64,000 nt of DNA from VAZQ01 sp963827585. Its GTDB lineage: Bacteria > Pseudomonadota > Alphaproteobacteria > Rhizobiales > Xanthobacteraceae. Positions 35,253 to 46,394 of this stretch are shown here, piece by piece (position 1 is the stretch's first letter; the number at the start of each line of letters is the position of its first letter). A program made the position numbers and the translations under genes. The stretch lies in the NCBI GenBank assembly GCA_963827585.1, contig CAWHCK010000046.1:186001-250000 (forward strand). Direction: 5' to 3'. The notes below the pieces were generated by a model. The model did no database searches. It was not told the DNA's origin and saw nothing but the letters and a program-made list of their open reading frames with translations.

Positions 35253-35326
35253 CGGTTAGGCGGCGATTGGAGCGCGACACTACTGCCGAATTGTAGCAAG
35301 CGGTCATCGGATCGGGCAAAGAGCTT

Positions 35327-35376
35327 AACGGGACAGATAGTCATCGATCACCGCCGAAATGACATCGCTGATCCGG
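35327..35376 (-). pseudogene. ribbon-helix-helix C-terminal remnant
   Basis: NRRISDVISAVIDDYLSR then stop, the end of a relative of 29487-29687. Confidence 0.65.
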
Positions 35377-35555
35377 CGGTTAACGCTTCCCTTGCTACTG
35401 CTCTGGTGAGTTTTCGCCGAGCGCACGACGGGTTCGCCAGCCATAAATCCCTCCCTCGAATGCGAGAAGGGCATTTCAGTTTGCCCGCGGAGATAGAGTT
35501 TACCCCTTCGATGCCTGTGCGTTCATTGATTTGAGGCCCAGCTCGACCGCGATTG

Positions 35556-35966
35556 TCAGCCTTTCCGTTTTGGATGATTGCGAATTTCGCGAAACTCTTT
35601 TGGGCCCTTGAGAAGCCTTCGCTTGCGGATTTGTCGTTCTTCGTCGGTTGCTGATGGATCACCGAGCCGATCAATTTCCTCGCCTGCCATTTCCGATGCG
35701 GTCGCGGATCTTTTGGTACGCACTTCAGCCCGTCGAGCGCTCGCAAGCCCCATCTCGACAAGACGGCGGATTGCCTCGGAGCGTCCCGGTTCATCGATTT
35801 GCCCTGCTGCCCATGCGTCCACATTTTCACGCAGTTCGGACGAAAGACGGATGGCCGTCACGGGATCATCCTGGCCCGTGGCTGCCCGGCCTCTCTTTTT
35901 TGGTACTACGTTTTTTCTTGACGCTCTCATACGCTTCCTCAAGGTTCTAGGCCTGGAATGTTTCAT
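35556..35966 (-). CDS. ribbon-helix-helix DNA-binding protein
   Basis: 136 residues from MKHSRPRTLRKRMRAS. A very basic arm (residues 1-30) leads into a ribbon-helix-helix core (PVTAIRLSSELRENVDAW, then GRSEAIRRLVEMGL). A charged C-terminal tail of about 65 residues follows. Resembles CopG-type regulators; no partner toxin is adjacent. Confidence 0.7.
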   Translation of the reverse strand: MKHSRPRTLRKRMRASRKNVVPKKRGRAATGQDDPVTAIRLSSELRENVDAWAAGQIDEPGRSEAIRRLVEMGLASARRAEVRTKRSATASEMAGEEIDRLGDPSATDEERQIRKRRLLKGPKEFREIRNHPKRKG

Positions 35967-36116
35967 GGCGCTGGATTTCAACAGTGGCCCTGGTGGTTCG
36001 TTTCCACCGCCTCATAGGCCGTTTTTCCTGGTCTCGTGGACCACCCGCGCGCCTTTGACAATGATAACCGGCCGCCCGGTGGCGTGCCGAGCGGTCACCC
36101 AGAGGCATCGCGTTCA

Positions 36117-36350
36117 TCACCAACGCCGAAGCAGGGGCTTCACAGCCCACAACGACAATTGTGCGAGCGTGCGCACGACGTGCCGCCGCACGCCAGGACG
36201 ACCGGCCCAACCAGCCTCGATGGTAAGGCGCGTCAGCGCGAAGACAGCGCGCGCCGCACTGTATTGCAAATACACGGGCGCCAGGATAATTCGCGCCCAC
36301 AGCGGGTCGGGCGGTGGGGGGACGGTTGTGGGCATAGCCGATTTAACCAC
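36117..36350 (-). CDS. 77-residue orphan
   Basis: After a proline-rich start (MPTTVPPPPDPLWARI) the protein has a hydrophobic, possibly membrane-bound part (APVYLQYSAARAVFALTRL) and a basic end. It may be genuine, but there is no clear ribosome-binding site and no homologue is certain. Confidence 0.35.
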   Translation of the reverse strand: MVKSAMPTTVPPPPDPLWARIILAPVYLQYSAARAVFALTRLTIEAGWAGRPGVRRHVVRTLAQLSLWAVKPLLRRW

Positions 36351-36450
36351 TGAATGATCCGGAAGGAAAGGGCCGCCCGGTGACGTGCCTTCTGGTCAAT
36401 TCGGAGCAGGATATTCTGCTTATCTGCCGCGGATTAGGTTTCCTTGCACG

Positions 36451-37770
36451 TCACTCCGGGCGCGTCAGATTGGGCAAAAACGTCACCAGGTCCGGGAAGA
36501 TGACCAGGATCACCATGCCCAGCACGATCAGCCATACGAACGGCCAGGAGGCGCGGTAGATCTCCGTCGTCGGCAGGTCGGGCGCTGCGCTTTTGAGCGC
36601 GAACAGCACGTAGCCGAACGGCGGCGTGAGTCCCCCCACGGTCGCCACGATCAGGAACAGCGTCCAGAACCAGATCGGGTCGAAGGCGAAGAGCTTGAGC
36701 AGCGGCTGGTAGATCGGGATCAGCACCAGCATCAGCGCGAGCTGGTCCAGGAACATGAACAGCAAGAACGGCAGCGCCATCATCGCGAACAGCATGACCA
36801 CGGCCGGCATGTCGAGATGCGCGACTAGCTCGGCGACTGCTCGTGTCGCGCCGGTGAAGGTGAGCAACTGGCTGAACATGACGGCGCAGCACATGATCAC
36901 GAGCAGCAGCGCTGAGACGGTCGCGGCGGTGGTGAGCGCCTCCGCGATCATCCGCAGCGAAAACTTGCCGTAGATAAAGGCGACGACGATCGCGCCGAAC
37001 ACTCCGGTCGCGGCCGCCTCCGTCGGCGTCGCTACGCCGAACATGATCAGCCCCATGACCATGAAGAACACGAAGGCGCAGGGAAAGATGCGGAGAATGG
37101 CGACGGTCACGCTGGTTTTCGATTTCGCGTCAGCCATGTCCAACACCACGTCGGGCGCGAGCGAGGGATCGCGCCACACCCGGTACAGAACGTAGATCAG
37201 GAACAGGCACATCAGCAGCAGTCCGGGGATGATGCCCGCGATCAACAGCGATGCGGTTGAAATCTCCGCCAACGTCGCAATGAGAATGGCGAGCACGCTC
37301 GGCGGGATGATCGGATCGAGGCACGCGCCTGCCAAGATCGTGCCGGCGGACAGCCGCGTGTTGTAGCCGCGCCGCCGCATCTCCGGTAACAACGATCGCC
37401 CGAGCAGGCCCGCCACCGCCATGGCGGCGCCCGACAGCGCGCCGAGGATCGCCGACAGCAAAATGCACAGCACATACTGTCGGCCTCGGATCCGGCCTAC
37501 GAGCCGGTCGAGCGAGTCGAACACCGCCTCCATCGCACCGGAGCGGAACAGGATTTCGCCCATCAGGATGAACAGCGGGACGGTCGCGAGCGCGGTGGTC
37601 GTTGCGGTGGTGTAGATACTGTTGGCGAACAGGCCGAAACCCGCGGGCCCCATCAGGACCAAGATCCCCGCGACGTTGAGGATAAGGAACGCCACGAACA
37701 CCGGAATGCCGAGAAACAGCAGCCCAAGCAGCAGGCCAATGCCGCTCGAGAGCGCGACCCACCACGTCAT
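36451..37770 (-). CDS. dctM: TRAP transporter large permease DctM
   Basis: 439 residues, normal for the family, with about 12 hydrophobic segments. Signatures include PLFILMGEILFRSGAMEAVF, ILGALSGAAMAVAGLLGR, IIPPSVLAILIA and VATPTEAAATGVFGA. It forms the sodium-driven transport channel in the inner membrane. Its start overlaps the stop of dctQ by four bases (ATGA). Confidence 0.95.
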   Translation of the reverse strand: MTWWVALSSGIGLLLGLLFLGIPVFVAFLILNVAGILVLMGPAGFGLFANSIYTTATTTALATVPLFILMGEILFRSGAMEAVFDSLDRLVGRIRGRQYVLCILLSAILGALSGAAMAVAGLLGRSLLPEMRRRGYNTRLSAGTILAGACLDPIIPPSVLAILIATLAEISTASLLIAGIIPGLLLMCLFLIYVLYRVWRDPSLAPDVVLDMADAKSKTSVTVAILRIFPCAFVFFMVMGLIMFGVATPTEAAATGVFGAIVVAFIYGKFSLRMIAEALTTAATVSALLLVIMCCAVMFSQLLTFTGATRAVAELVAHLDMPAVVMLFAMMALPFLLFMFLDQLALMLVLIPIYQPLLKLFAFDPIWFWTLFLIVATVGGLTPPFGYVLFALKSAAPDLPTTEIYRASWPFVWLIVLGMVILVIFPDLVTFLPNLTRPE

Positions 37771-38321
37771 GGCATGTCGCTCGAGGTGCCGCCGCCCGCA
37801 TCGTCGCTCAGGAGGTCGCGGAGGAAGTAAAGGCTCGAGCTGAGCATCCCGTAGGGAATGAAGATGGAGACCCACCATTTCGGGATCGGGTAGGTCGAGA
37901 TCGTGTCGATGCCGAGGTTGATCTGATCGAGCGTCGCGTTGGCGCTGATCCAGGTGGCCAGCAGGCAGGCCGCGGCGCTGGCCGCGCGGATGATGCGATT
38001 GAGCAAGGCGGCCCGCTCCGGAGACAGACGGTCGAGCAGGAGATTGATCGCGACATGCGCGCGCCGTCGCGTGAGTTCCGGTACCGCGAGGAAAATCGCG
38101 GCGCACAGCAGGTAGGAGACGAAAGCGTTGGCCCAGCTCGTGGGCGCGGCGAAGAAATAGCGTGCCGCCACCTCGTAGCAGAACGAGAAGGCGATAGCGG
38201 CCAGCAGCGCCGCGGCGCCGGCGAAGCTCGCGGAAGTCACCGCGTCGTGCAGGCCGGCGAGCTTCCGCCAGAATAGGTGTCTGCCGGAAGCCCTCCTGTC
38301 CATGCCGCCACCCCAGTTCAA
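37767..38321 (-). CDS. dctQ: TRAP transporter small permease DctQ
   Basis: 184 residues, four hydrophobic segments, with FCYEVAARYFFAAPTSWANAF, the usual DctQ sequence around the second helix. Partner of DctM in the membrane complex. The stop overlaps dctM, so translation is coupled. Confidence 0.9.
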   Translation of the reverse strand: MNWGGGMDRRASGRHLFWRKLAGLHDAVTSASFAGAAALLAAIAFSFCYEVAARYFFAAPTSWANAFVSYLLCAAIFLAVPELTRRRAHVAINLLLDRLSPERAALLNRIIRAASAAACLLATWISANATLDQINLGIDTISTYPIPKWWVSIFIPYGMLSSSLYFLRDLLSDDAGGGTSSDMP

Positions 38322-38347
38322 ACGATTAAGGCAGTCGGTCAGTCCTC

Positions 38348-38390
38348 CTAGAGCGTGATTGCTTTAGGTTGAATTGCAATCACGCTCTAG
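38348..38390. repeat. GAGCGTGATTGC palindrome
   Basis: CTAGAGCGTGATTGC and GCAATCACGCTCTAG pair perfectly over 15 bp around 13 bases. Lies between dctQ and dctP. Confidence 0.85.
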
Positions 38391-38400
38391 CTTTTTGTTT

Positions 38401-38451
38401 GAGCATGATCTTTTCGGAAAACCGGTACCCACTTTTCCGGATCATGCTCTA
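38401..38451. repeat. GAGCATGATC palindrome; supplies the dctP stop codon
   Basis: GAGCATGATC and GATCATGCTC pair around a GGTACC-containing middle. The edge CTCTAG provides the minus-strand TAG of dctP at 38449-38451, as in the copy at 11928-11978. Confidence 0.85.
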
Positions 38452-39426
38452 GTCCGTCAGCCCCTGGCGCTTGAGCAGCTCGCGCAAGTCCTTCGCTTCT
38501 TGGCCGTTCTTCTTCTCGGCCAGGTCCCACTGCGCCTGCGCCCAGGCCGCCTGGACCTTGGTCTTCTGCGCCGCTCCCATCTCGGTAATCTGCATGCCGC
38601 GCTGGATCAGGGCGGCTTCCTCCTCCTGGACCATGCGGTCGTATTCCTTGAACCATATCTCCTCGGCCTTGCGCCCCTCTGCCAGGAGGATGTTGCGCTC
38701 GGCGTCGGTGAGGCGGTTCCAGGCGTTGAGGTTCATCAGGAACAGGTAATGGCTGAGCCCGAAACTCGGCCGCAGCATGTACTTGGCGACCTCGTACCAG
38801 CGCATGCCGAGCACGCCCGAGGCCGGCCACGCTGCCCCGTCGACCACTCCCTTCTCCAGCGCGGAATAGACCTCGCCGCCCGGAAGCACGACAGGGGACG
38901 CGCCGAGCATGCCGATCACCGTGTGATAGCTCGGCGTGCCGCGGATCTTCCGTCCCTGCAGATCGCCGGAGGGGCCGACCGGCGCACGCAGCACGATGTG
39001 GTAGCCCTTCGTTGCCGAGATCGCGACCGCGACGACCTTGAGTCCGAGCTTCTGGTAGTGCTTGTCGATCGCATCGATCATGCCGGACTTGCGGCGCGCT
39101 TCGAGATCGCCGCGCACCGCGTCCAAGCCGACGGCGATGCCGGTGGTGCCGTAGTGATAGATCGCGTGCGTGAACAGCATCTGGAATACGCCGGTGGACA
39201 CCGGCTGAAGCTGCTCGAACGGTGGAACGGTCTCCGGCCCACTCATGATGAACTTGGTGTTGCCGTTGGTCGCCGCCTCGACCCCTTTGGCGAAGCTATC
39301 CGCCAAAGCGGCGACCGCCGGGTTGGTCTTGTCCCAGCTCGACAGCATGCGGATGTCGGCTGCCTGCGCGCCGGATGCCAAGGCGAGCGACGTTGCGACC
39401 ACCAGACCGAGTTGCCTTCGCGACAT
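38449..39426 (-). CDS. dctP: TRAP transporter substrate-binding protein DctP
   Basis: 325 residues with a signal peptide (MSRRQLGLVVATSLALASGAQA). The family parts are SSWDKTNPAVAALADSF, the GYHIVLRAPVGPSGDLQGRK region with the carboxylate-binding arginine, and EKGVVDGAAWPASG. It binds an organic acid in the periplasm and delivers it to DctQM; the ligand cannot be told. dctP, dctQ and dctM form one operon, interrupted only by two palindromic repeats. Confidence 0.92.
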   Translation of the reverse strand: MSRRQLGLVVATSLALASGAQAADIRMLSSWDKTNPAVAALADSFAKGVEAATNGNTKFIMSGPETVPPFEQLQPVSTGVFQMLFTHAIYHYGTTGIAVGLDAVRGDLEARRKSGMIDAIDKHYQKLGLKVVAVAISATKGYHIVLRAPVGPSGDLQGRKIRGTPSYHTVIGMLGASPVVLPGGEVYSALEKGVVDGAAWPASGVLGMRWYEVAKYMLRPSFGLSHYLFLMNLNAWNRLTDAERNILLAEGRKAEEIWFKEYDRMVQEEEAALIQRGMQITEMGAAQKTKVQAAWAQAQWDLAEKKNGQEAKDLRELLKRQGLTD

Positions 39427-39593
39427 TGCGTCCCTCCGTTGTGTTTCGAGTCAGCTTACCGACACGATCGGAAATTGACAAACCACGGAAGCCTGGTGTC
39501 CGATGAAACCGGACACGCCGCGTTTGACAGCAACAATAATCAAGATCACAGGAATCGACCTCGAATTGTTGAAGCGTCGGCGACTTGGAGGAC

Positions 39594-40421
39594 ATGAGCA
39601 TGATCATTCAGACGGCGCCCATAGGTCAGCATCGTTTGGCGATCATGATGTATGAGCACACGGCGCTATCGCATCAGTTCGCCCGGGGCTTCGGAAACAA
39701 ACGGTTTCAGGGCCCGGAGCCGAACGACCTGATGTTCAATGTGGTTCTGCATCACGATGCGGGCTGGGCCGAGTTCGATCGTAATCCCGTGACAGACCAA
39801 GCCACCGGCTTGCCGTACAACCTCGTCGAGACGCCAGCAGAATACATCACGGTGACGAGCCGCCTGTCACCGGAGTTCAATCAGCGGCAACACCCGTTCT
39901 GCGGCCTGATGTCGAGCATGCATAGTTGGGGCCTCTACAACGGGCGCTACGGGCTGTCGAGCATGGTTCTGATCGACAAGATACCGCCGCGCGACAGGCC
40001 GCTGGCGCAGCGAATGCTCGACGGGGAGCTCGATCGTCAGAAACGGCTCAAGGCGGAACTGAGCCAAGATCCGAAGACATCGGCGTGGATCGATGAGAAT
40101 CGGTTGTTTCAGAACTACAAGCAGCTCCAGTTCTTCGATACGCTCGCGTTGTATTTCAATCGCACGCATCCGAGCGAGCGCGGCGAAGTGAAGTTCGAGC
40201 ACGTGCCGTTGAACGCCGAGCAGGATGCAACAATCATGGTTCGCCCGCGCGGTTCCGGCGTCTATGAACTCTCGCCGTATCCGTTCGCGGCAAATTCGGC
40301 GGAGTACGCCTTTGCAGGCCGCCCCATCGAGCCGGGACAGCACGAGCAGAACGGTGGCTGGTCAAGCGTACTGGCGAAGGCGCCCACGGTATGGGAACGT
40401 TTCGGTCTGGTCTCGGGCTGA
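39594..40421 (+). CDS. DUF3891-family protein
   Basis: 275 residues from an ATG behind TTGGAGGAC. An early HTALSHQFARGFG and VLHHDAGWAEFDRNPV carry conserved histidines and aspartate. QHPFCGLMSSMHSWGLYNG carries another histidine, the pattern of DUF3891, which looks like a metal-dependent HD-like fold. Activity unknown. Alone between divergent transcription units. Confidence 0.75.
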   Translation: MSMIIQTAPIGQHRLAIMMYEHTALSHQFARGFGNKRFQGPEPNDLMFNVVLHHDAGWAEFDRNPVTDQATGLPYNLVETPAEYITVTSRLSPEFNQRQHPFCGLMSSMHSWGLYNGRYGLSSMVLIDKIPPRDRPLAQRMLDGELDRQKRLKAELSQDPKTSAWIDENRLFQNYKQLQFFDTLALYFNRTHPSERGEVKFEHVPLNAEQDATIMVRPRGSGVYELSPYPFAANSAEYAFAGRPIEPGQHEQNGGWSSVLAKAPTVWERFGLVSG

Positions 40422-40755
40422 GCAGCGCGCTCTACAAGATGGAATAATTCGCGCATGGCACGGACGGGCTTGAGCGCGCCTGCGCTCGGAGTGAATGCCC
40501 GGGAGCCGTCGTGCCGGTGTGCTGCTCAGTCGGCTTACGGCAGGCCGTGGGGCGACAATACCGAGGCGCGGGCACGTCCATCGGCGCGACCGTTCGGCGC
40601 TTGGGACACAAGGGTTTGCAAGTGTTAGTGTCCAACACGGGAGACCGAGGCGATGCCGCGCCTGGTATCCGTTATCGAAGCAAGATGTGAACAAAAAAGC
40701 TCGGCCCGGATGATACGCCGGCGACGCCGGGCCATACGTCAACAGGGAGGCTCTC
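40422..40755. other. intergenic, no gene seen
   Basis: 334 bases before the serine hydrolase gene; no gene, repeat or strong hairpin recognised. Confidence 0.4.
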
Positions 40756-42003
40756 ATGAACCGAAAGACGGCTGGAATCGTCGTCACCATGGGCATCGCG
40801 CTCGCTGCGTCATTCGGCACGGGGGGTGCGCAAAATTCGCCCGGAAGCGCCGCCATCGACGCAAGCCTGCGCGGTGCGGTCGAGCGCAAGGATGTGCCGG
40901 GCGTGGTCGCGCTGGTCACGGACCGCCAGCGCGTGCTTTATCAGGGCGCCTTCGGCGTGGCGGACGTCGCGACCGGACGCGAGCTTACGGCCGACGCGCT
41001 GTTCCGTATCGCGTCCATGACCAAGGTGGTCACATCGCTGGCCGCGATGCAGCTCGTCGAGCAGGGCCGCTTCGGTCTCGAGGATCCGGTGGAAAAATAT
41101 CTGCCGGAATTCGCCGGACTGAAGGTCTTTGAATCATTCGACGCGGCGACCCGAGAGTACCGGCTCCGCCCGGCATCAAGACCGCCGACCGTGCAGCATG
41201 TCCTGACCCACACATCCGGGCTCGCCTATCCGTTCACGAGCGCGACGTGGCGCGATTTCAAGCCGCGCGAGGGCGAAACATATCCCTTTGGCGGCCCCTT
41301 GCTGTTCGATCCCGGCGAGCGTTGGCACTACAGCACGAGCACCGATGTGGTCGGAAGGCTGGTCGAGGTAGTCTCGGGCCAAAAGCTTGAGGATTATTTC
41401 CGCCAACACATCTTTGCCCCGCTCAAGATGTCCGACACGTCCTACAACGTGCCGCAGGACAAGGCCGCGCGTCTCGTCGCCGCGCAGCAGCGCACCGGCG
41501 ACCGGATGGATGGGGCCATCGTACTGCAGACGCCGCAGCCGGGGCTCACGATCCCCGCGCCGATCGGCGGCGGCGGCCTTGCCTCGACCGCCAGCGACTA
41601 CGGGCGCTTCGTGCGCATGCTGCTGAACGGCGGCGAGCTCGACGGGGCGCGCGTGGTCAAGGCCGAGACGGTGGCGCTCATGGGCCAGAACCACATTGGC
41701 GCCGTCTCGGTACCTGCGCTCAAGACCGCGCTGCCGCGCAGCGCCGACTTCTCCTTCATCGCGGACGGCCGCGACAAGTGGGGTCTCGGCTTCCTGATCA
41801 CGGTCGATCAGGTGCCCGGCAAGCGCTCCCCCGGCAGCCTGAGCTGGGGCGGCATCAACAATACCTACTTCTGGATCGATCCGAGCCGCGGCATTGCGGG
41901 CGTGATATTGATGCAGTACCTGCCGTTCGCCGACGCGAAGGCATTGGCCGTCTATGATGCGTTCGAGCGCGGCGCCTATCAGCTCGTGAGTGCAACACGG
42001 TAG
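40756..42003 (+). CDS. serine hydrolase, class C beta-lactamase/esterase family
   Basis: 415 residues with an export signal (MNRKTAGIVVTMGIALAASF). The nucleophile motif is S87-M-T-K90 (RIASMTKVV) and the second motif Y192-S-T-S (WHYSTSTDVVG). GGGGLASTASDYGRFVRMLL is typical of the EstB/penicillin-binding-protein-like branch. Probably a periplasmic esterase or DD-peptidase-like enzyme; antibiotic resistance should not be assumed. GGGAGGCTCTC precedes the ATG. Confidence 0.88.
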   Translation: MNRKTAGIVVTMGIALAASFGTGGAQNSPGSAAIDASLRGAVERKDVPGVVALVTDRQRVLYQGAFGVADVATGRELTADALFRIASMTKVVTSLAAMQLVEQGRFGLEDPVEKYLPEFAGLKVFESFDAATREYRLRPASRPPTVQHVLTHTSGLAYPFTSATWRDFKPREGETYPFGGPLLFDPGERWHYSTSTDVVGRLVEVVSGQKLEDYFRQHIFAPLKMSDTSYNVPQDKAARLVAAQQRTGDRMDGAIVLQTPQPGLTIPAPIGGGGLASTASDYGRFVRMLLNGGELDGARVVKAETVALMGQNHIGAVSVPALKTALPRSADFSFIADGRDKWGLGFLITVDQVPGKRSPGSLSWGGINNTYFWIDPSRGIAGVILMQYLPFADAKALAVYDAFERGAYQLVSATR

Positions 42004-42021
42004 AGATTTGCGACGTTCGGA

Positions 42022-42061
42022 GTCCGCTGCGGATCAAACCCGGTAAAGCTCGGAGCAAGCA
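42022..42061. repeat. dispersed repeat R2, partial copy 3
   Basis: GTCCGCTGCGGATCAAACCC followed by GGTAAAGCTCGGAGCAAGC matches the left part of the copies at 11815 and 33064. Confidence 0.5.
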
Positions 42062-42195
42062 AAAGTTCCTGTCTGGTCGGCCTGATCTCTGAGGCGGCTC
42101 GATCGATCGCACGGAGATCGTCGGACGCAAGCGCGACGGCAGCTGCTTCGATGTGTTCGTCCAGGCGCTCCAGCTTCCGGAACCGTCGCCGCGGA
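42062..42195 (-). pseudogene. aldo/keto reductase tail joined to an SDR tail
   Basis: On minus, RKLERLDEHIEAAAVALASD and DLRAIDRAASEI is the C-terminus of an aldo/keto reductase. It then runs into RPTRQEL, the last residues of the SDR remnant at 33213. About 24 bases (AAAGTTCCTGTCTGGTCGGC and on) are shared with 33217. So two unrelated tails are fused here. Confidence 0.65.
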
Positions 42196-42202
42196 AGCGA
42201 AC

Positions 42203-42718
42203 TCACGTGCGGTATTGTTCGTCGCTGACCTTTTCCATCCAGTCCACGCTTTTGCCGTTCAGCGCTTCCTGAATGGCGATATGCGTCATCGCCGTCGTTG
42301 GCGCCGCTCCATGCCAGTGCTTCACACCGGGCGGAAACCAGACCACATCGCCGGGCCGGATTTCCTCGATCGGTCCGCCCTCGCGCTGAACCCAGCCGCA
42401 GCCGGACGTGATAATCAAAATCTGGCCGAGCGGATGCGTATGCCACGCGGTGCGGGCACCCGGCTCGAATGTGACGCTGCTGCCAGTCACACGTGCCGGA
42501 TCAGGCGCCTGGAACAGCGGGTCCACGCGGACGGCGCCGGTGAAATATTCCGGCGGTGCCTTGCGGGACGGCTGCGAACCGCTTCGTTTGATCTCCATTG
42601 CTCCATTCCTTCGATTTGCTGGGACAGTCAGTGTCGGCGTCTCTGCGGCGGCAGGTCCGGCTGCTGCCAGTGCGGCGAGGCCGCCGGTGGCGGCGAGCAT
42701 GCGTCTGCGCGTGATCAT
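42203..42718 (-). CDS. exported cupin-domain protein
   Basis: 171 residues from MITRRRMLAATGGLAALAAA, a twin-arginine signal. The cupin motifs follow: TAWHTHPLGQILIITSGCGW (metal histidines) and GDVVWFPPGVKHWHG. Small single-cupin proteins of this class (related to the (R)-mandelonitrile-lyase/quercetinase type) bind a metal; the substrate is unknown. CAGGAGAGGTC precedes the ATG. Divergent from the LysR gene at 42886, which probably controls it. Confidence 0.85.
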   Translation of the reverse strand: MITRRRMLAATGGLAALAAAGPAAAETPTLTVPANRRNGAMEIKRSGSQPSRKAPPEYFTGAVRVDPLFQAPDPARVTGSSVTFEPGARTAWHTHPLGQILIITSGCGWVQREGGPIEEIRPGDVVWFPPGVKHWHGAAPTTAMTHIAIQEALNGKSVDWMEKVSDEQYRT

Positions 42719-42866
42719 GACCTCTCCTGGACGGTTGGCTTGCATCGGCTTCGAGATGACGGCGGGCAGCGGCTGCGCGTCGCGGCCGGCGGCGTCGCGG
42801 CCGATGGCGTTGGACATGATTTAGAGCGCGCATCCGTTGCGACTAGCCGCTATAATCCGCATAGAC

Positions 42867-42885
42867 TTATGAGCAAGCGTCATAA
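42867..42885. promoter_or_regulatory. candidate LysR operator
   Basis: TTATGA and TCATAA form a perfect inverted repeat around GCAAGCG, directly touching the LysR start codon and about 150 bases from the divergent cupin start. Fits an autoregulatory LysR site. Confidence 0.55.
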
Positions 42886-43779
42886 ATGAAGCGCGGAAAT
42901 CTGGACGATCTCCTGGCCTTCCTGGCCGTAGGGCGAGAGCGCAGCTTCACGAAAGCGGCGGCGAAGCTGGGCGTTTCGCAGTCCGCTCTAAGCCACACCG
43001 TGAGAGAACTCGAAACCCGGCTGGGAGTTCGACTTCTGACCCGCACCACGCGCAGCGTCTCGCCGACGGAAGCGGGCGAACGTCTACTTCAGACCGTGGG
43101 CCCGCGCTTCGAGGAAGTCGAAGCCGAGCTTGCGGCCCTCGGTGAGCTTCGGGAGAAGCCTGCCGGCACCATCCGGATCAACGCCATCGACTACGCGGCC
43201 GACACGATCCTTTGGCCGAAACTCGCGAAATTTCTGCGGCAGTATCCCGATATCAAGGTCGAGGTCACAATCGACTACGGCCTGACCGACATCGTTGCCC
43301 AACGCTATGACGCCGGCGTGCGAAGCGGCGAGCAAGTGGCGAAGGACATGATCGCCGTGCGTATCGGGCCGGACATGCGCATGGCGGTCGTCGGAGCACC
43401 GTCGTATTTCAGGAAGCGGTCAGAACCGAAGAGGCCGCAGGACCTGATCGGCCACAACTGCATCAATCTGCGCCTGCCCACGCATGGCGGCTTGTACGCC
43501 TGGGAGTTCGAAAAAGGCGGCAGCGAGCTCAAGGTGCGCGTCGAGGGCCAGCTCGTCTTCAACGGCACTTTCCAGATGCTCAACGCGGCGCTGGCCGGAT
43601 TCGGCCTGGCCTATGTGCCGGAGGATCTCGCGCAGCCGCATCTCGCCAAGGGCCGTCTCAAGCGGGTGCTCGAGGACTGGTGCCCTCCCTATGCGGGTTT
43701 CCACCTCTACTACCCCAGCCGACGGCAGTCCTCGGCGGCCTTTGCGCTGTTGGTCGATGCGCTGCGCTATCGCGGCTAG
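42886..43779 (+). CDS. LysR-family transcription regulator
   Basis: 297 residues. The N-terminal winged helix (FLAVGRERSFTKAAAKLGVS, SALSHTVRELETRLGVRLL) is followed by a periplasmic-binding-like effector domain of the DsdC/AaeR-like branch (GTIRINAIDYAADTILWPKL, ending GFHLYYPSRRQSS). It is divergent from the cupin gene, the usual target arrangement. A strong terminator follows. Confidence 0.92.
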   Translation: MKRGNLDDLLAFLAVGRERSFTKAAAKLGVSQSALSHTVRELETRLGVRLLTRTTRSVSPTEAGERLLQTVGPRFEEVEAELAALGELREKPAGTIRINAIDYAADTILWPKLAKFLRQYPDIKVEVTIDYGLTDIVAQRYDAGVRSGEQVAKDMIAVRIGPDMRMAVVGAPSYFRKRSEPKRPQDLIGHNCINLRLPTHGGLYAWEFEKGGSELKVRVEGQLVFNGTFQMLNAALAGFGLAYVPEDLAQPHLAKGRLKRVLEDWCPPYAGFHLYYPSRRQSSAAFALLVDALRYRG

Positions 43780-43817
43780 TTCTTGCGTTGGGGCCAGCGG
43801 ATTATGAGGACCTGGCG

Positions 43818-43857
43818 TCAGGGCGGCGTTTCAGGTCGTTTTGAAACGCCGCCCTGA
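43818..43857 (+). terminator. LysR gene terminator
   Basis: TCAGGGCGGCGTTTCA and TGAAACGCCGCCCTGA pair perfectly over 16 bp; TTTCTT follows. Confidence 0.85.
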
Positions 43858-43961
43858 TTTCTTGTCCATGGCTTCCACTAAAGCGCGTTTCGGTGAATTT
43901 GAACCAGCGCAAGCAGTGGACTCGGTCTGCTCGCGCGATGGCTCGAGCCCCAAACTTACCC

Positions 43962-44094
43962 TCCCCCTTGTGGGGAGGGTCGACCGCCGAAGCGAAGCGG
44001 AGGCGGGCGGGGTGGGGGTCGTAGTTGTTGCGCGAGGCGCGTCCAACAACATCGACCCCCACCCCCAACCCCTCCCCACAAGGGGGAGGGGAGC
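43962..44094. repeat. large dispersed palindrome (CTCCCCCTTGTGGGGAGGG type)
   Basis: CCTCCCCCTTGTGGGGAGGG at the left end is mirrored by CCCCTCCCCACAAGGGGGAG at the right. The middle contains GTCGACCGCCGAAGCG and GGTGGGGGTCG / CGACCCCCACC arms. A mobile palindrome common in Bradyrhizobium-type genomes, probably transcribed as a long hairpin. Confidence 0.8.
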
Positions 44095-44120
44095 ACACCG
44101 AGCGTGCGGCACCGCTGAGA

Positions 44121-46283
<2,163 letters not shown>

Positions 46284-46394
46284 ATTGCCTCCTTTTTGTG
46301 GTTTGCAGATTTCCGTCCGGGTCTGGAGCTATTCTAGGCAACCCATCCGATCAGGTAAAGTTGACTTTAGTGATTGCTGCGGTAAGATTTTCTG
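46284..46394. promoter_or_regulatory. katG/oxyR divergent promoter region
   Basis: 111 bases between the two starts. An OxyR site is expected here; CTATTCTAGGCAACCC near 46330 has partial resemblance to the spaced ATAG/CTAT pattern, but I could not fix a clear four-block site. Confidence 0.45.

Noticed and set aside
42203..42817. Longer start for the cupin gene at 42817
   Set aside because: The twin-arginine signal begins at 42718, right behind a good AGGAG site; the upstream extension would bury it.
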